DNA of 13,770 nucleotides from positions 1-13,770 of the forward strand of contig JADGJL010000795.1 of assembly GCA_027600665.1 (NCBI GenBank), read 5' to 3'. Source of the stretch: Irineochytrium annulatum (lineage: Eukaryota > Chytridiomycota > Chytridiomycetes > Chytridiales > Chytridiaceae). Below, in pieces: positions 1 to 8,833 of the stretch. The notes below the pieces were generated by a model. That model worked only from the letters and a program-made list of their open reading frames with translations. It was not told the origin of the DNA and ran no database searches. Numbering within the stretch: position 1 is the stretch's first letter; each line of letters begins with the position of its first letter. A program made the position numbers and the translations under genes.

Positions 1-278
1 CCCCAAAAAGGAAACAAAAAAGAATATATGCAATTGTATTTTATTCAATTGGAGCTGTATTCTTTGCGGAAGGTCAACTTTGTGAGTCCATTAGCGGTTG
101 CGGATAATGAAGATCACGCCAACGTATTCAAAAGCGAACTGCAGTCTAAATGCGTAAAGCATGCCATTTATTTGTAATGTCAAGCAATTATAATCAAGCA
201 CGAGGAACAATGAACCAAGGAAGAATCAGCTAGTAAATAAACTCCCCGCACCCCCGCAAACAATTAAGAAGAAAAAAC
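1..278. other. AT-rich 3' flank of the HMGR gene
   Basis: This stretch lies downstream of the HMGR stop codon. It is AT-rich compared with the coding DNA and holds two minus-strand AATAAA hexamers (167-172 and 40-45) and one plus-strand AATAAA (236-241). The plus-strand hexamer could serve a convergent gene outside the window, but no such coding sequence is seen. A 23-codon minus-strand ORF beginning MLYAF exists but has no other support. Confidence 0.5.
167..172 (-). terminator. Candidate poly(A) signal of the HMGR gene
   Basis: The minus strand reads AATAAA here, 106 nt past the HMGR stop codon (279-281), in an AT-rich stretch. A second minus-strand AATAAA lies at 40-45. Position and hexamer fit a eukaryotic cleavage signal, but fungal signals are degenerate, so which is used cannot be told. 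Confidence 0.4.
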
Positions 279-3200
279 TTATTTCAAACTTGATGGGTAT
301 AGCCTCGCAACACCGTAATATTCCCTGTATAAGGCGGTAACTTTGACAAAAATGTCCTTGCCAAAAACATCTCCAATCGGGTCAGACTCCAAAAGGGCAG
401 CAACATGTGCAGTCCTGCTCATCGTTATCAAAAACTCCTTAATCTCAGCCGCGAAGGCAGCGTGTAGGTCCATCTTAGACTCTCTCAACAAGGACTCCGC
501 CTCCCCAGCTGAGATGCCCTCGGCTTCCCTTCCTCCAGAAACGGCAACCACAACGTCCTTTAACCTCCCGCTGGCACCGTCCACGAGCCTCCTCGCGATG
601 TGCTCGATCCCGCCCCTAGGTCCGACCTCGCTATCTCCCGCAAGCTTGACGCCTAGCCAGATCAGAAACCCATTCACAACACCCGGCTCCCCCAGCGCGC
701 CAGACATGCTCACACCCCTCACGAGCGCACCCGCCAAATCCCTCCCAAGCCTCCCGGGGCTCAAATCATGCGCGCATGTCTGCTCCCACTCTAAATCCGC
801 TCCGACGGTCGCCAGGAGGTCGATGCGTCTGCGCGTGTGGTAGCGCTGGCCGTTCCGTTGCCCGTCGCCGATAGCGCCGTGGAGCGGTGACGCGAGAACG
901 TTAACGTCGAACGTAGACGCGTCGCAGAGGAGGAAGTTGCGAACTTGGAACCGTCGGGCGTGGGAGGCCATAATGCTGCAGACGCGGCCAATGTCCCGCG
1001 GCGGTGCAAGACCTTCCTGGGACTTTTTGATAGAGACGCTCGAGCTGCCGCACAGGACGAGGCCGTCGGCTTCGTCGGAGCCCTCCTCCGAGTCGGAGGA
1101 GGTCGCGGACGGCGTCGTCGAGTCGGGAACCGTGTTCGCGCGGGCGGTGGTGGGGGTTAGGCGCGGGGACGAGGGATATGGGGTCTCGATGAGGGCGTGG
1201 ATAACTTCTTGCTGGGCGTCGAGGAGTGCCGAGGCCAGGGGCGCGTGCCCGACCCATTGAAGGACGCGGAGCTCGAAGACTTGCCAGAGAGCCAGGATGA
1301 GGGGCCGGCCGACTTGAAGGAGTGTCGGGGTGGCGGAGGACGGCGCTGAGGAGGGTGATGCTGATGCTGATGCTGATACTGATGCTAATACTGATGCCGG
1401 TGTGGATGCGCCGGACTGTGGAGCGGAGAGCGGTGATGGTCTTAAGGGCTTGCCCTTCGAGCCGAGCCTAGACGCGACGCCGTCGCGACCGACGCTGCCC
1501 CTGACGAGCTCAACGAACCGCCTCGTCTCTGCCGGGTGCGACGCCATGAGCCTCCTGACGACGATGTTCAGCAAAGTCGAGAGCAGCTTAAGCTTTTTAG
1601 CGAGGTCTTGATTCCGCCTCCCGGGCCTGTCAGGTCCCGTGGAGAGTTCCATCCGCTCAAGGAGGTCGAAAGTGGTTGTGATCCAGCTGTGGCCCTTCTC
1701 GCCAAAGAGCTGCGTCGTCAATGTTGTCGCGGGCGCAAGAGGGGTAAGGAGGATGTGGACGGGCTTGGGGCCGAGGGTCTGGAACGCGATGTTAAGGGTC
1801 ACGCGCTCCGATGTAGAGCCCTCGACGATGCGCTCCTCGAAGTACAGCGTAGACGGGGCGAGTTGGGCGGGCGGAGACGGGGCGGCGTTTAGGGACGCGA
1901 GGGAGGTGTGAAGCTCGTGGGCGTCCAGGTATTCCTTGGCGCTGCAGAGGTTGACTTTTCCCATATCGACCATGTAGGCGACGCACTCGTTGATAGCATG
2001 AGCGGGCGCACCGGCCGCGATGGCGATATTCTTCGCGTGGAGAGACATATGGCCGCGCTGGATCCCCTCAGTTGAGAGCGCTCGGAGTGCGGCGAAGTTT
2101 TGCGCTAGCCCGACGCAGACCATGCCCATGGCGAGCTGTTTCGAGTCCGGGAAGCCCATCATGCCGAGCGTGTAGTTGTATACCGGGTTCGTCTTCAGGA
2201 CGCCGCCCTTGGTACCGACCGATATTGGGAGTTCGAGCTCGCCGCAGAAGATGAGCGGCGCGTCCCCGCCCTCGCCATCCCGCTCGATCCAGTAGCTCGT
2301 AAGCGGGCCGTAGCGCCTCGCCGTCTGCCCATCCTCTTCGAGCGCCGCCCACGCATGCGCCGACGCCTCGATAGCCCTCCAATCCTGACCCGTGGCCAGC
2401 GCGACGGCGTCAACACCGTTCATGATGCCCTTGTTGTGCGTCGCAGCCCGGAAAGGATCATCCCGCGCCCACTCGACGGCCTCAATGATGCGCTCCGCCA
2501 CGATACGCCCGTCGAGTCCCTTGTATCCCAAAGCTTTGACCGGAATTCTAAACCGCGCGGTGGCAAGGCGCTCGAGGCAAAGGTTTGAGACGATCCGCAG
2601 TCCGACACGGGCGCCACCAGGGACGAGGGCCGCGAGGGAGGGGGCAACGCCCTCGGCCACAGTAGAGGCAGCGTTGGCGCCCATGGCGTCGCAAACGTCG
2701 AGGTGAAAGTGAACGACGAGGTGGGGTTGGGAGGGGTGCTTTGAAGTTGGCCGTACCTCGTTCTTTCGCAAGGAAGCGGGTTGTGTGTTACGGGCGGGGG
2801 TGCGAACGGTCATATTGACGACACCGCCGCCACGGGTGACCATGTTCGGGACGAATGAGTTTGCGAGTGAGATCAGGTCGAGCTTGTGGGCTTCAAGCTA
2901 CAACTTGCCAGTTAGCAACGTCGACACGAATATAATATAGGTAGCGCTTACAATGCCCACGGCCTCTGCTACATTCGCGACGTCATTAAGCACAACCTGA
3001 GCAAAGATCACGTTCCTCTCGCTCGCCGTCGCGACGAAACCCCCGTGAGCTGCAAAGGTCTTCGCCGCGCCGGACACTGCGGCAACGACCGAGGGCTCCT
3101 CAACCGCCATTGGGATAACCACCGGGCTGTTGTTGACAACGAAGTTCAACGCCAGTCCAACTGGGACGCCCATAGTGCTAGAACGTAAAATGTTAACAAC

Positions 3201-4004
3201 AGCTCAATATCTGCAGTGAAAGAACACCCACCCAACACAGTTCTCAATCATGTTGTTTGCGATCAGCTCGTCAAGGCCCGTGATTGGGAAACGCTCATCC
3301 GCGGCCGCGCCAATGTCCAAGTTAGCAAGCGAAGCCGTAGAGCCCGTGTACGGCCTCTTGACAGCCAGGCTCGGGAGATTGTCCGTGGACATCAACGCGG
3401 CATCGCCGATACGCGTCGGTGATGTCGACGGCGGCGACGAGACCTGGTGGTGATGGTGGCCATTCGAGAGTTGCCCGTCCGTGTGGGAGATGTGTTCCAA
3501 CGACGAGAAGAGATTCGGGAAAAAGAGCCGGAGTTGGTTCTGGCGCTCCCGGAGGGCCTTCTTGTGAAATCCGGACCAGAAGGACGGGCCGTGGTCTGCC
3601 GGGTTGCCGTTCGATGCGGTTGCGGCTGCGGTCCCGGTTGACGTGGTAGCTAGCGGTTGGGCGCTTGCCGTCTCGACCGTCATCGCCGCGCCGGGAACGC
3701 CGACGCGCCCGGCCAAGGACGCCACGATCCCGCCGTCCGTTCTTCGCGTCGTGCTGGGCGTCGGCTGTGGTGGGATCGGGGGTAGCGTCGATGCGGCTGA
3801 ACTAATCTTGACATGTCCAGAGTTCGTCTGGGGCTGCGATGACGTCGACGCGGCTGGCGCCGACGGCCGGGCCGTGACGAGGCCCCCGATCAGCAAACCC
3901 CTCTCGTCGTCGAAGCCGGTGCCTGTCTTGCCGTTAACGTGGTGGCCGTTCGTAGCCTCCGTGGCGTCGGTGGCGTCGGCGCGGATGGCTTCGGCGACTA
4001 CCAT
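279..4004 (-). CDS. HMGR: Class II (bacterial-type) HMG-CoA reductase with large N- and C-terminal extensions
   Basis: Reduces HMG-CoA to mevalonate, or runs the reverse reaction in degradative bacterial forms. Exons on the minus strand: 4004-3232, 3177-2952, 2897-279; two 54-nt GT...AG introns restore the frame exactly, giving 1205 residues. The start ATG at 4004 has A at -3 and G at +4. Class II hallmarks: MIEN with catalytic Glu254, IPMAVEEPSVVAA, DAMGAN from residue 403, ATHNKGIMNG with Lys489, GQDWRA with Asp505, and RGHMSLHAKN with His620. Class I enzymes instead have DAMGMN, VGSAMAG and GTVGGG. No membrane or sterol-sensing segments are visible, so a soluble enzyme is inferred. Residues 1 to about 150 are Ala/Ser/Thr-rich, and a Ser/Pro/His-rich insert lies between FHKKALRERQNQ and the MIEN helix. 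The catalytic part ends near residue 666; the remaining 540 residues are unrecognised. NADH versus NADPH preference cannot be read. Bacterial class II enzymes are about 430 residues. Family call is very secure; the exact start and the absence of introns in the C-terminal part are less so. Confidence 0.94.
1356..1397. repeat. Imperfect hexanucleotide tandem repeat (TGATGC) x7 inside the HMGR coding region
   Basis: Seven 6-nt units in a row, five TGATGC, one TGATAC and one TAATAC. On the coding (minus) strand they encode alternating Ala-Ser/Val-Ser/Val-Leu dipeptides, part of a Ser/Ala/Pro linker near residues 831-855 of the reductase. The unit is a multiple of 3, so length changes would keep frame. 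Confidence 0.9.
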
Positions 4005-4328
4005 CGTGGAGCACACGGTTGATGGCAGACAGTCGCGATGGAGGTGGTCAAGAGAGAGAATAAGCGCGTAGACGATTCCTTGATCTCTCTCACGTCGGCC
4101 CACTGCATAATCGCCTCATCTTCCGTTGATGAGACACGGCCGTACTTGAAGGTCCGAAAATATTGATCAGGCGATTGCGAATGAGGATGTGTGAGGGCAA
4201 TCTGTTGCGCAGGCGCGTTGTAAAAAGTAGCAGATAGCGTACGTACAGGTAGGTGTATTTCAAGATCAACAATGCAAGTTCATCAACCGTTAACAAAATG
4301 CCTTAAGTCAAACATATTCGTGTTCATG
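4005..4328. promoter_or_regulatory. Tandem intergenic region: GEP4 3' end and HMGR promoter
   Basis: These 324 nt separate the GEP4 stop codon from the HMGR start codon; both genes run on the minus strand. It must hold the GEP4 3' UTR and the HMGR promoter and 5' UTR. On the minus strand just before the HMGR start there is a pyrimidine-rich CTCTCTCTT-like run (around 4050-4090), a common feature of fungal housekeeping promoters. No TATA box, sterol-response element or conserved coding sequence was recognised. Confidence 0.45.
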
Positions 4329-5190
4329 CTAACTGCCCGCTTCCTTAACAGCCCACGCCGGATGTGGCGGCGCTTTAATACCTGCCCGCGTCAACGCCTG
4401 AAGAAGAGTCTTCTCTGCCCGACGAATCTGCAAACACCCACATTCAACCACGTTCAACGCCATGAAGTGCTCACCCGAACTGCCATCCAATTGTCGCCTT
4501 CCTCCGTGACCGGATCCACTAACGCCGTCAGCAAACCGCCCTGATTGCCGTAGACAACGTCCGTGAGCAATCTGTCCCCAACCACGAGCACGTCCCTGTA
4601 GTCTAAAGGGATACCTAGGAATTTTTTGAGCTCATCCACGCCGGCAGGTTTCTAACGTCGTATTTGCAAAGTTTAGCTGTCGAAGCTAATCGGAGAGACA
4701 ACCGACTTTCAACTTGTGCCGCAAAACGCGGACCGCTTTTCAGCCAGTTTTAGAGACCAAGAGGGACTGCGCTTCCTCACCAAGGCCAGCCTCGATTCGA
4801 GCGGCCTGCCTGCTTTCAACATCATCCGGCGTTCCCGCCGAGTTCGAGACGATTACGATATTATCCGGCTTGAAGACCTCTCTGCATCTATTCCAGGCTT
4901 CCTGAGAGGATGTTATGGCCTGACCGCTTTGGAGCCGGCAAACCTGGAACGGCGCGTGCAATTCGTCGCGATATGGAGCCGTCAGAGTGTTGTCCTTGTC
5001 GAAGACCACGCGGCGAATGCCCTGAAGCCGCAGGCCGTGGAAGTCGATATCGCGGATATCTGCGGAAATAATTAAGTCTGGTCCAGAATAGACGCGCACC
5101 TCTCGCGATCAAATGCGGCACGGCCATCGACGGCCTCGTCGCGAGCGACAGGGCGGCCCCGATGCCCTGGAGATTCACGCTCTGAACCAT
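4329..5190 (-). CDS. GEP4: GEP4-like mitochondrial phosphatidylglycerophosphatase (HAD superfamily)
   Basis: Dephosphorylates phosphatidylglycerophosphate to phosphatidylglycerol, a step of cardiolipin synthesis at the mitochondrial inner membrane (family knowledge). Exons: 5190-5100, 5059-4944, 4901-4781, 4735-4707, 4651-4475, 4427-4329; introns of 40, 42, 45, 55 and 47 nt; 210 residues, against 185 in yeast. All joins keep frame and restore family motifs. HAD motif I is VFDKDNTLT (nucleophile Asp51, acid/base Asp53), motif II IVSNSAGT (Ser88), motif III Lys in LRHKLKKP (around 117-120), and motif IV VVGDRLLTD (Asp145, Asp150). The N-terminal ATRPSMAVPHL segment is also typical of Gep4. The fourth exon is only 29 nt and the first intron only 40 nt. 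The 42-nt second intron has no in-frame stop, so an unspliced reading stays open there. The intron after exon 4 starts GTCGGT, a weak donor, but no other join gives the conserved LKKPAGVDEL. The gene is divergent from ICP55 with 59 nt between start codons. Confidence 0.93.
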
Positions 5191-5249
5191 CCACTTTCTG
5201 CTTGAGGCTGTTTGCGCGTCTCATTCAACGATCACCAGTGTGAAAACCG
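5191..5249. promoter_or_regulatory. 59-bp divergent promoter between GEP4 and ICP55
   Basis: The start codons of GEP4 (5190, minus) and ICP55 (5250, plus) are separated by 59 nt, so both 5' UTRs and core promoters must share this space or overlap the neighbouring gene. No TATA box is visible. Both products are predicted mitochondrial proteins, which would suit shared control. The inference weakens if either start codon is wrong. Confidence 0.55.
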
Positions 5250-7175
5250 ATGTTCCGACGCGCGACAGCCCACGCCGGCAGGCTGCAATCCCGGCGACCA
5301 CCGGGACCTTGTAGGATACGGACATCCGCGATTGCATGCCCGCCGAAACGGTCTCTGGCGTCAGCGGCGGCATCCTTCCCGACACGGTGCGATGGTCAGG
5401 AGGCGGATGGGAAGGTGTGGAGGAGCTCCCCGAGGCCACTCAAGATGATTGGGCAGCCGACGCCGGAGACTCATCCGCATTTGCTAAAGCCGAGAGAGTG
5501 TGAGCCGTTCTTTTCGCTGAGTCAAGAATGCTGATCTTGTGTTAGTGACGATTGGCATCAGTGCCACAGAGTATGCCATGAGAAGGGCGGCTCTAATGGA
5601 AAAGCTGCCAGACGGAGCCGTGGTGATCGCGGCTGGTTTTGGCCTCAGATACGCGACGGCGGGCATCTTGTAAGTCGCCATTACTGTCATGCATTCCTTA
5701 TTCTCGTGGCAGCTACCCGTTCCATCAAAATACCGATCTCTACTATCTCTGCGGGCTTAACGAGCCAGATTGCGCCATGGTGTTAGGTCCGTCCACTGTG
5801 TCACGGCCACCGGCTGACTTGGTTTGCGCAGAAAAGCGGTCGGCAACATCACACACCTTCACGCTTTACGTCCGCCCGGCCGACCCCGCAAAAGAAACGT
5901 GGGATGGCCCCGTCGCCGGGCTCGAGGGCGCAAAATCATTTTTTCACTGTGACAAGGTTCACTTGCGGTGGTAATGTTGCGTTACTAACTGAACGAATGA
6001 AGGCCGAGCCCATCGCGAATCTCCCCAACTATCTTTCTCAAATCATCGCAAGCCCACCCCGCAGCCTCTACACCGACTTACCTCTCACGTCCTCTGCCCC
6101 CGACAACACGACCCCATCCCACGCGGCCTCCGCGCCCGCCATCCCTGCCTGGACGCTTTACGCTCGCCCGTCTTCACAAAAGGGGACGCGGAAATCTTTT
6201 TTCTCGTCTTCCGACCCGGCCGGTGAAACAACCCTGCTTCGCTGCAACCCGCTCGGCCCGCTCGTGGCTAACCTGCGGTTGATCAAAAGCGACGCGGAGG
6301 TGGCCGTTCTCCGCGACGCCGGCCGCATGACGGGCCGCGCCATGGCTGAGTGCATGCGCGCTTCGCAACCGGGGGTTGGTGAAGCCGAGCTCCAGGGCGT
6401 GATGGAGGTCGGATGCCGACGACGCGGAGCGGACGGGCTGGCGTATGTGCCCGTTGTGGCGTCGGGGTCTAGCGGACTGACGTTGCATTATGTGTTAAAT
6501 AGAGGGATGTTGGGGGAGGGCGAGATGGTGCTGATGGATGCTGGCGCGGAGTATGGAGGGTATGCGGCGGATTGCACGAGGACTTGGCCGGTGGGTGGGA
6601 CGTTCTCGAGGGAGCAGAGGGAGGTCTATGAGGCGGTGCTCAAGGTGCAGCGGGAGTCGATCAAGGTGGGTGTCGTCATGCGAATGCGTTGCGGCGCGGC
6701 GGGAGTTAACATTTGGCAAAATAGAAATGCACGGAGAAGGCGAACGTTTCGCTGGATCAGATTCAAAATATGTGCTTTGAGCTGCTGCGCGTGGAGTGCT
6801 CGCGATTGTTTGGGAGAAAGGTTACGGGCGCGGAGATGGGCCGGCTCTACCCGCACCATATCGGGCATTGGCTTGGGCTTGACGTTCACGACTGCGCTAG
6901 CGTTAGTAGGACGAGGAAGCTTAAGAAGGGAATGGTTGTCACGATAGGTAAAGAGCTGATGCTACATTTTAGAAAACTTAAAGCAGTTCTTTGCAGAGCC
7001 GGGCCTGTATATACCGTATGACGACGCATTTCCAGCGAAGTATCAGGGAATCGCCGTCAGAATAGAGGACGATATCGTCGTTGGCGAGACGGACCCCATT
7101 GTGTTGACGGTTGAGGCACCTAAAGAGGTAGCCGATATAGAAGCTGTCTGTAACGGTGATGTCAGGCTAAGTTAG
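5250..7175 (+). CDS. ICP55: Icp55/XPNPEP3-like mitochondrial Xaa-Pro-type aminopeptidase (peptidase M24B)
   Basis: Icp55 removes one residue from the N-terminus of many imported mitochondrial proteins after presequence cleavage (yeast knowledge). Exons: 5250-5499, 5546-5669, 5713-5956, 6003-6665, 6725-6947, 6997-7175; introns 46, 43, 46, 59 and 49 nt; 560 residues. The N-terminal domain carries GQPTPETHPHLL, then RELTIGISATEYAMRR across intron 1, and FYPFHQNTDLYYLCGLNEPD across intron 2. The C-terminal pita-bread domain has all five expected metal ligands: Asp385 and Asp396 (MDAGAEYGGYAADCTRTWP), His475 (GHWLGLDVHD), Glu502 (IEPGLYIP, restored by splicing intron 5) and Glu525 (VRIEDD). His368 in LHY is also conserved. 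The first 60 residues are Arg/Ala/Ser-rich, with few acidic residues at the start, as in a mitochondrial presequence. Residues about 20-62 are not conserved, so an unseen intron or another start there remains possible. A nuclear or cytosolic paralogue is the main alternative. Confidence 0.91.
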
Positions 7176-7377
7176 CCTTCTGAGTAACTAGAATCAAAGT
7201 AAAAAAGCACACGACAAATCTCCTTTTCGTGCGTCAGCCGTGCTGTTATTCAAATACAAAATAATTACACTGTTGTCCAAATTAAACGGTGGCTATATAT
7301 TATGCAAAAGAACAATGTCTTGTGACGAGTCGACCCATGTACGTAGTATTGTAATCATGCAAACAACTTCTCGACTC
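7176..7377. other. Convergent 3' intergenic region between ICP55 and SCJ1-like gene
   Basis: These 202 AT-rich nt separate two convergent stop codons, so both transcripts end here. No exact AATAAA is seen on either strand; A-rich stretches such as AAAGTAAAAAAG near 7195 may act instead. No coding sequence was recognised. Confidence 0.45.
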
Positions 7378-8785
7378 CTAAGTGAACCCGTTAGTTGTCA
7401 GAGAGTAAGCTAACTCCTGACCTTTAATTTGGTCCGCGGTAAGCTTATCCGGCAGTTCCACGGTATATTGAATAAAAAGGGAACCCCGCTCGGAAGGGAA
7501 CTGATGTGTGGGCATACCCTGTCCCTTCACCTCCTGAATAAAGTTCGGCTGCGTCGTCACGCCCTTCCTCTCAATCGTGACATCCTCCCCATCCAAATGC
7601 TTCAGCTTAAACTCGAAGCCCAAAAGCGCGTCTTTCAACGAGATTGTCCGCTTCACGGTTAAGTTGTCCCCCGCCCTCGTAAAGGTCTCGTGCGGTAGTG
7701 TCTTTACCACAAAGACAACGTCCCCAGCGGCCTGATCCGGATGTTCGTCGCCTTCGTTCTCGAAGGTAATTGCCTGGCCGTCCGCCATTCCCCGCTCGAC
7801 CGTGACCGTGAACTGGTGGCTCCCGCGCTTCACCTTATGTCCCTGGCAAGACGCGCACTTGGATTTGATGACCTTCCCCTTGCCACCGCAGACGTCACAG
7901 CTGTTAAAAGGATCAATAAGCTATTGCGGCTATCGAAACCCTTACGTGGTCTGCATCTGCTGGTAGATCCCGGGTCCGAGCATCTGACGAACAATCTTTA
8001 CCCCGCTGCCGTTGCACGACGTGCACTTCTTCACGTCGTCCGCCTTCTTCGCACCCGATCCCCGACAAATCGGGCAGATTACCTGCTTGCTCATCTCAAC
8101 CTAGTTCGGCACCCATCAGCGGACAACCCCCAATAAAAAGCCGCAGGGTGCGAACCTCGATAGACTCTCCGTTAAAGAGCTCCTCTAACGTGACCTGGAG
8201 GTCCATCCGGATCTCGGGGCCCTTCCGCTCCTGCTCCTGGCCGAAGAAGCCGTGGCTGTGACCCCCGCCGCCTCCGAACCCAAATCTAAGAGCGTTTCAA
8301 CGCGTAATACCGCCTCAAGCCCTTACTGTTGGAAGATGTCGAACGGGTTGTGGAAGTTCCGCTGGTTGCCCTTCAGGCCCTCCTCGCCGTGCTGGTCGTA
8401 GATCCGGCGCTTCTCCTCATCGCTAAGTACCTCGTACGCTGTCCGAATTAAATGCGAAATCTCAATCAATAGAAGACTGGAATTAGAAGACGGGCATGCG
8501 TACCATGCGCCAACTCAATGAACTTCTCCTCGGCCTCCTTGTTCCCAGGGTTCTTATCCGGGTGGTACTTCTTCGACAGCTCCTTGTACGCCTTCTTGAT
8601 GTCCCGCTGTTTGCAAAGGAGCATGTCAGCTATGGCCTTCGGTCCTTCGCGCGTAACGCATTCGGCAGACGCACCTTTTGGGCGGATCTCGGAATGCCCA
8701 AGAGCTCGTAGTAGTCCTTGCCGGCAAGGACCGCGACGGCCGCTATCACTATCGCGAGCAGGAGCGCAAGGAGAAGGCCACGCAT
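7378..8785 (-). CDS. SCJ1: ER luminal class I DnaJ/Hsp40 co-chaperone (Scj1/DNAJB11-like)
   Basis: Stimulates the ATPase of the ER Hsp70 (Kar2/BiP) and helps fold or degrade luminal proteins (family knowledge). Exons: 8785-8675, 8606-8504, 8438-8327, 8285-8156, 8100-7946, 7900-7378; introns 68, 65, 41, 55 and 45 nt; 377 residues. Residues 1-21 form a classic signal peptide ([20 protein letters not shown]). The J domain begins DYYELLGI, with HPD at 52-54 and [15 protein letters not shown] after it. A Gly/Phe/His-rich linker ([15 protein letters not shown]) follows at about 110-124. The zinc-binding domain has all four CxxC motifs, at Cys161/164, 178/181, 205/208 and 219/222. The substrate-binding C-terminal domain runs to the end. 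The intron after exon 4 has a weak donor (GTTCGC), but splicing restores [12 protein letters not shown]. The tail ends NGFT with no KDEL or HDEL, unlike yeast Scj1 but like human DNAJB11. The gene is divergent from the MGGG gene with 48 nt between start codons. Confidence 0.93.
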
Positions 8786-8833
8786 TGGAACCAGAGTCGC
8801 AAAATTGAAATCGACACCCTCATCGACTTCACC
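8786..8833. promoter_or_regulatory. 48-bp divergent promoter between the SCJ1-like gene and the MGGG gene
   Basis: Only 48 nt lie between the two divergent start codons (8785 minus, 8834 plus). The stretch includes GTCGCAAAATTGAAATCGAC and no TATA box. Either transcription starts overlap, or one 5' UTR begins inside the neighbouring gene. Confidence 0.5.

Noticed and set aside
95..166. Small minus-strand ORF beginning MLYAF with a hydrophobic core, in the HMGR 3' flank
   Set aside because: At 23 codons, with no upstream exon or conserved motif seen, chance is the simpler reading.
343..2706. Plus-strand and minus-strand open frames of 60-166 codons across the HMGR gene
   Set aside because: They are shadows of the GC-rich reductase exon in other frames; none shows family motifs and their composition is arginine/serine/proline-biased.
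3604..4071. 155-codon plus-strand open frame opposite HMGR exon 1
   Set aside because: It is antisense to the low-complexity N-terminal exon. Its Val/Ala/Ser repeats mirror the other strand, and it has no conserved segment.
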